Source of the DNA: SIG575 sp964474295
Lineage (GTDB): Bacteria > Bacillota > Clostridia > Oscillospirales > Acutalibacteraceae
NCBI GenBank assembly: GCA_964474295.1
Contig: CAYYRN010000005.1
Coordinates: 1-64,000, forward strand
Length of the DNA: 64,000 bases
Reading direction: 5' to 3'
The notes under the pieces are model-generated. The model saw only the letters and a list, made by a program, of their open reading frames with translations, did not search any database and was not told the origin of the DNA. This document shows, one piece after another, positions 59,928-64,000 of the stretch. Position 1 is the first letter of the stretch; every line of letters begins with the position of its first letter. The position numbers and the translations under genes were made by a program.

Positions 59928-61231
59928 ATGCTTGAGGAAAAATGGTCAATTTTAAAAAGCGGTTCGGATATAAGAGGTATCGGTATAAGGGCAGGAAAAG
60001 GAGATCCGACTTTTCTCTCCGATGAAGCGATTGAGAAGATTACCTTCGGATTTGTCGAGTGGCTCAGAAAAAACAGGGCTGCCGATGAAGAAATTACCGT
60101 CGCAGTAGGTCGAGATACACGCATTTCTTCTTTAAGAATAAAAACGTTGGTCATCAATGCCCTTAAAAAAATGGGCGTTATGGTTTGCGACTGCGATTTT
60201 TCATCCACTCCGGCTATGTTTATGACAACAGTTGACCTTGAATGTACCGGTGCTATTGAAATTACCGCAAGCCATCTTCCATATGATAAAAACGGTTTAA
60301 AGTTTTTTACACGTCTCGGCGGTCTTAAAAGTGCGGATATAGATGAAATTTTGTATTTAGCACAGGAAAATCAGTTTATCTATGCCGAGGTTTTCGGTAA
60401 AGAAAGACCTGTGGATTATATGAGAAAGTATGCCGAAAATTTGCGTAGGATGATATGCAAAAATGTAAACGCAACAGACTATTCACGTCCGTTGAGAGGT
60501 TTCAGAATTGTTGTTGATGCAGGCAACGGCATAGGCGGATTTTACGCAACAAAGGTGTTGGCACCACTCGGAGCTGACATCAGAGGTAGCTTGTTTTTGG
60601 AATATGACGGAACGTTTCCGAATCACATTCCGAACCCCGAAGATTCAAAAGCTATGAAAGCGATTAAAGAAGCTGTTGTAAACAACGAGGCACATTTAGG
60701 GGTTATCTTCGATACCGATGTTGACCGTGCCGCCTGCGTTGACGGGGACGGCAGGGAAATCGGCGGTAACCGTCTTGTTGCATTGGCCTCGGCAATTGCA
60801 GTCGAAAACAACGAGAACGCTACCATTGTAACGGATTCCGTGACTTCTGACGGATTAACGGACTTTATTGAAAATACCTTGAACGCAAAGCATTTGAGGT
60901 ATAAAAGAGGCTACAGAAACGTTATTGATAAACAGATTGAACTGAATCATATGGCGGTTAACTGTCCGCTGGCAATCGAAACATCGGGGCATGCTGCATT
61001 TAGAGAAAATTATTATCTTGATGACGGTGCTTATCTTGTAACCAAAATAATAATTAAAATGGTTCTTCTTGCAAAGGAAGGCAAAAAAATTACAGATTTG
61101 ATTTCAGACTTTAAAGATTCAAAAGAAAAGCTTTCGCTTCGCTTTAAAATTAAAAACAAAGATTTTAAGTCTTACGGCGATGGTGTAATTTCGGCACTTC
61201 AAGATTTTGCTTCTTCTTACGACGGATGGAC
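59928..61231 (+). CDS. Phosphomannomutase/phosphoglucomutase, 3' end lost in gap
   Basis: N-terminal 434 residues of a phosphohexomutase interconverting hexose-1- and 6-phosphates. Motifs in order: LKSGSDIRGIGI, phosphoserine loop EITASHLPYDKNGLKF, metal loop DTDVDRAACVDGDG and sugar-binding ETSGHAAFRENYYLDDGAYL. The phosphate-binding domain 4 is only begun (KSYGDGVISALQDFA) when the sequence runs into Ns at 61232. ATG 59928 has GGGGGA at 59914-59919. The gene is truncated by assembly and shows no sign of biological truncation. Confidence 0.9.
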
Positions 61232-61331
61232 NNNNNNNNNNNNNNNNNNNNNNNNNNNNNNNNNNNNNNNNNNNNNNNNNNNNNNNNNNNNNNNNNNNNN
61301 NNNNNNNNNNNNNNNNNNNNNNNNNNNNNNN
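61232..61331. other. Assembly gap (100 Ns)
   Basis: Exactly 100 unknown bases, the usual placeholder for a scaffold join of unknown size. The mutase C-terminus and possibly more sequence are missing. Confidence 0.99.
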
Positions 61332-61370
61332 CGATATCATACTATATAAATGATACGGTATCGTTTTTTT
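61332..61370 (+). terminator. Probable terminator beside the gap
   Basis: CGATA...TATCG arms (61332-61336, 61359-61363) with inner TCAT/ATGA pairing, followed by seven T's. The left arm may be incomplete at the gap edge. Confidence 0.5.
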
Positions 61371-61449
61371 ATGATTGTTAGATATTACTTAAATTTTAAT
61401 CATATTTAAAAAAATATGTAGAAATTTCCGAAAAAATTTCAAAAATGTA

Positions 61450-61478
61450 TTGATTTTATGAGAAATATATGGTATCAT
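61450..61478 (+). promoter_or_regulatory. Promoter for the secreted protein gene
   Basis: TTGATT (61450-61455), 17-bp spacer, TATCAT (61473-61478). This leaves about 100 nt of leader. Confidence 0.5.
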
Positions 61479-61551
61479 TCATATGTTAATGGAATGGTGT
61501 AAAGGACGTTAGCATTGTTTCATTAGTCAAATTGGCGAAACTTTTCTATTA

Positions 61552-61567
61552 TTCCGCAAAAGCGGAA
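61552..61567 (+). promoter_or_regulatory. 5' UTR hairpin next to the ribosome binding site
   Basis: TTCCGC (61552-61557) pairs perfectly with GCGGAA (61562-61567) around AAAA, ending 4 nt before AGGAGG (61572). It could stabilise the mRNA or keep the ribosome site exposed. Confidence 0.5.
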
Positions 61568-61585
61568 AATCAGGAGGAAAAAGTT

Positions 61586-63349
61586 ATGAACAAAATCATC
61601 TCATGGATTCTCTCTGTCATAATGCTTCTTCTTTCGGTATTTATCCCCGGTATCGGCGGTACATCCGAAGATCCAATGACAAAGGGAGAATGGCTCGACG
61701 AAATGTGTGTTACTCTCGGCTATGAAACCGATGACTCCGTAGCACTTTGCCTTGAACTTAACATCATCGATAAGAACGATGTTAACGATGTTGACGAAGA
61801 TGCTGACGCTGCTTTCGTTTTCAGAACACTCAAGAATGCTGCAACAGTTTTGGGTGTTGATTATGCAAAAGTAACAGCAGAAGCAATCAAGCAGGGCATC
61901 CTCAACGCTAAAGGCGAAATTGAGGGCGACGCTAAAGACGCTGCTGATGCATACTACGCAATCCTTGAAATCCTCAGAGATTATGCAAACAATAAGAAAG
62001 TTGCCGACAAAGCAGCTGAAATTGTTTATTCGGAAGACGTAGTTGAAATTGAAACAGAAGATTATTCGATGAGTGGCAACACAGTCGTGCTTCCCGCAGG
62101 TACTGAACTTGCAGAAGGTGATGTATTTACTGTTCCTCAGGCAAACGGAAATCTTGAAGGCGGCATCTTTGAAGCAGTTTCAGTTTCTGAAACATCAAAC
62201 GGTGTTGTTGTAAAGACAAAAGAAGCTGATATTTCCGAAGCTGTTGAATCTCTCGAATATGCTGCAAGCTTTTCACCGAATATGGCTGCTGCACAGGTTG
62301 TTTCTGGCGAAGGCGAAGTAATTCAGTCCGGCGTTGCAAACAACGAGGGAATTAAAGAAACTGTAAACGAGGTTAAAGATGTTCTTTCCGATAAGGAAGC
62401 TATCAAAGGTGCTGTTAAAGACCTTCTCGTTGACACACTTTCCGAAGGCAGCTTTAAAGTTGGCGATGCTAAAGTAAAATACGCATTTACTGACGGTGGT
62501 TTTGACATCGGCGTATCCGGTGATGTTGGTAACGGTATCAACCTTGCTAAATCATACTCAGTTTCAAACCTTGATCTTCAGACAAAGTATGACGGTTCTT
62601 TCAAAAATGGAAAAACTGACATCAAAGAAGCATATTTGAAACTCGACTACGATTGTGTTGATACAACAAAGGTTAGCGGTTCATACTCTGCTTCACTTGT
62701 TTCGGGTGTAACAGAAGATATCTCCAGCCTTGATGTTGTTGACCAGATCAAAACAAACTTTGCAAACCTCAAGCTTGAGCAGGGTACAGCAAGCTTCCCG
62801 ATTTTCACAGCTCACATTGCTATCCCCAATGCTCCTTCGATTACAATTAAGCTTCAGGCAAGCCTTGTTTTCAACGTTTACGGTTATGCTGAACTCATAA
62901 TCACAACAGAAAACAGCGTTGGTTACGAAGTTATCGACAACAACGGCAGATTCATTTATGAATCAACAGAAACAGCTCCCAAAGAATTCAATGCTATGGG
63001 TACTGCAGAAGCTCTTGTTGGATTGAATGTTGCTCTTTGTGCGTTCGGCATTTCTCTCCTTGACGTAGGTGTTCAGGGCGGTCTTGGTGCATATGTATAT
63101 GCAACAGTTACTCTTCCCTATGCTGATTATACATCAACATGTATCGAAGACATTCCCGCAAATCTTCTTGCACAGTCAATAGCAATACTTGATAATGCTG
63201 ATGAAATCACAGTATCGGGTACAGCTCAATTCTACGGTGTATTCAAGGTTTCATTGTGTGAAAACAGTATTTCTGACAAAATTGGCCTTTCAAAGACATG
63301 GACAATTGTTGACAGAAGCAACGGAACTTTCGCAACTGTTAATTTCTAA
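61586..63349 (+). CDS. Secreted protein of unknown function
   Basis: Predicted protein of 587 residues. A signal peptide (MNKIISWILSVIMLLLSVF, cleavage near GIGGTS) is followed by an acidic helical region (about 25-160; three DV/DA-rich stretches), then a mostly beta, Ser/Val/Asp-rich part to the end. I see no enzymatic motif, LPXTG anchor or S-layer domain. Codon use differs from its neighbours (more GCT, AAC, ATC and CTC codons), which suggests high expression. AGGAGGAAA is a near-ideal ribosome site. A strong terminator follows, so it is a single-gene unit. It could be a surface or matrix protein; no function is assigned. Confidence 0.75.
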   Translation: MNKIISWILSVIMLLLSVFIPGIGGTSEDPMTKGEWLDEMCVTLGYETDDSVALCLELNIIDKNDVNDVDEDADAAFVFRTLKNAATVLGVDYAKVTAEAIKQGILNAKGEIEGDAKDAADAYYAILEILRDYANNKKVADKAAEIVYSEDVVEIETEDYSMSGNTVVLPAGTELAEGDVFTVPQANGNLEGGIFEAVSVSETSNGVVVKTKEADISEAVESLEYAASFSPNMAAAQVVSGEGEVIQSGVANNEGIKETVNEVKDVLSDKEAIKGAVKDLLVDTLSEGSFKVGDAKVKYAFTDGGFDIGVSGDVGNGINLAKSYSVSNLDLQTKYDGSFKNGKTDIKEAYLKLDYDCVDTTKVSGSYSASLVSGVTEDISSLDVVDQIKTNFANLKLEQGTASFPIFTAHIAIPNAPSITIKLQASLVFNVYGYAELIITTENSVGYEVIDNNGRFIYESTETAPKEFNAMGTAEALVGLNVALCAFGISLLDVGVQGGLGAYVYATVTLPYADYTSTCIEDIPANLLAQSIAILDNADEITVSGTAQFYGVFKVSLCENSISDKIGLSKTWTIVDRSNGTFATVNF

Positions 63350-63398
63350 TTAAACAATCTACCTGTTGATAAAACGTCCATCAGTAGGTAAAATAACG

Positions 63399-63433
63399 GA
63401 GCAGATGGTTTAACCGCCATCTGCTCTTTTTTG
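63399..63433 (+). terminator. Terminator of the secreted protein gene
   Basis: GAGCAGATGG (63399-63408) pairs with CCATCTGCTC (63417-63426), followed by six T's. Confidence 0.85.
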
Positions 63434-63459
63434 ATTTATTAAGTTGAGTATACTAAAAA

Positions 63460-64000
63460 TCAAAGTGCAATTTTTACTGTTTTGATTTCCCAAGGTCTGA
63501 AATGAAGACTGCCGTCTGTTCGCAGAAGTTCATTGCCGAGTAAATCCGTTTCGGCGATTACCGAACCTTTTGTCGGTTTAAAATTCACATCTGACGGTTT
63601 ATCGGAATAATTACAGAATCTTGCGAAAATAAATCCGTCTTCCGGGTACATTGAAGTCAATATAACTTCACCACCGCACGTTTTTAAGTCGGCAAAATTA
63701 AATTCCGAAAGTCTTTCCGAACCTTTTTCCATTGGTATTACCGTGGGACGGTAAACGTATGAAAGAGCATTTCTATGAATATCGCAATCGGAAAGTTCAT
63801 CGCAGAACGGGAATAAAGCAAACTCATTTTCAAAGGTAGAATTCAGTATACGGGTACCGCACATATACAAATCTGAATAAACAAGCGGTATCGATAACCG
63901 ATTACCTTCAATTACCGAACCCATACATCCTCTGTTGAAAACTGCAAGTCCGTGGTTTTTATCCCTCATACAAAGCCAGTAAATGCCCTGCATATATGTA
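63460..64000 (-). CDS. Alpha-mannosidase GH38, C-terminal part
   Basis: The last 180 residues of a minus-strand gene that continues past the right edge of the window (no stop in the final codons). The sequence fits the C-terminal beta domains of GH38 alpha-mannosidases: NHGLAVFNRGCMGSVIEG, FALFPFCDELSDCD and ARFCNYSDKPSDVNF, ending SLHFRPWEIKTVKIAL. Catalytic residues lie outside the window. It would cleave alpha-mannosides, in keeping with the other glycan-degrading genes. Confidence 0.72.
   Translation of the reverse strand, partial: TYMQGIYWLCMRDKNHGLAVFNRGCMGSVIEGNRLSIPLVYSDLYMCGTRILNSTFENEFALFPFCDELSDCDIHRNALSYVYRPTVIPMEKGSERLSEFNFADLKTCGGEVILTSMYPEDGFIFARFCNYSDKPSDVNFKPTKGSVIAETDLLGNELLRTDGSLHFRPWEIKTVKIAL

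Noticed and set aside
1..64000. CRISPR arrays, insertion sequences, phage or integrase genes
   Set aside because: No regularly spaced repeat array and no transposase, integrase or phage structural motifs were seen.

Overview
The window looks like a draft-assembly scaffold of a low-GC, spore-forming Clostridia bacterium, probably an anaerobic gut Oscillospirales/Ruminococcaceae-type organism. This is inferred from gene content: a complete spoIIIA operon (AA-AH), intact sigK, a SpoVAF-like germination protein, YlmH, ArgR and many glycoside-degrading genes. Several genes use TTG starts (cmk, ispH, tlyA, recN and others). A run of 100 Ns (61232-61331) is an assembly gap. There is no sign of phage, insertion sequences or CRISPR.

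Layout. 0.1-3.3 kb: an ABC-F ATPase, a HAD phosphatase and a YlmH-like S4 protein. 3.3-9.2 kb: a carbamoyl-phosphate synthetase operon with its own promoter and a structured leader, then a DivIVA-like coiled-coil gene. 9.3-16.9 kb: sigK with a coupled amidase, a cyclophilin, and a tightly overlapping RpiR - flavoprotein - cmk - plsC - ispH - S1 run. 16.9-20.2 kb (minus strand): nfo, pncB and a short Na/Pi-type transporter. 20.3-23.6 kb: tRNA-His and tRNA-Gln, a GHKL/LytTR two-component system, a structured 0.7-kb intergenic region, and tRNA-Leu. 23.7-32.7 kb: carbohydrate genes (GH2, WYL regulator, BadF-type kinase, GH4, galactokinase, esterase) with a hydroxyacid dehydrogenase and a VTT membrane protein. 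32.8-35.7 kb: a YfhO-like membrane protein. 35.9-40.6 kb: spoIIIAA-AH. 40.6-50.6 kb: asp23 - nusB - TsaD-like - xseA - xseB - ispA - dxs - tlyA - nadK - argR - recN - DUF896, a housekeeping chain with many stop/start overlaps. 50.7-55.0 kb: envelope/spore genes. 55.1-61.2 kb: two M42 peptidases, GNAT, a methionine gamma-lyase-like protein, DUF2461 and a phosphohexomutase cut by the gap. 61.6-64 kb: a secreted protein of unknown function and the C-terminus of a GH38 alpha-mannosidase.

The most unusual locus is carAB. CarA has lost the glutaminase nucleophile (Cys to Gly, a two-base codon change) plus a glutamine-binding His and part of the oxyanion loop. CarB keeps both ATP-grasp halves but is fused in frame to a complete-length diaminopimelate-epimerase (DapF) domain whose second catalytic Cys and most substrate-binding residues are replaced. 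Read together, this suggests a carbamoyl-phosphate synthetase that does not use glutamine through its own small subunit and carries a repurposed DapF fold at its allosteric end. It sits behind a leader with a 42-codon upstream ORF ending inside two mutually exclusive hairpins. These are sequence-based inferences; no search was run.

Other points of interest: an ABC-F protein with one intact and one degenerate composite ATP site; phased repeats, a promoter and a terminator downstream of the LytTR regulator that could define a small regulated RNA; a strong promoter reading antisense through tRNA-Leu; a probable non-PTS kinase/GH4 route for glycosides; and a SpoIID-like domain joined to three peptidoglycan-binding domains.
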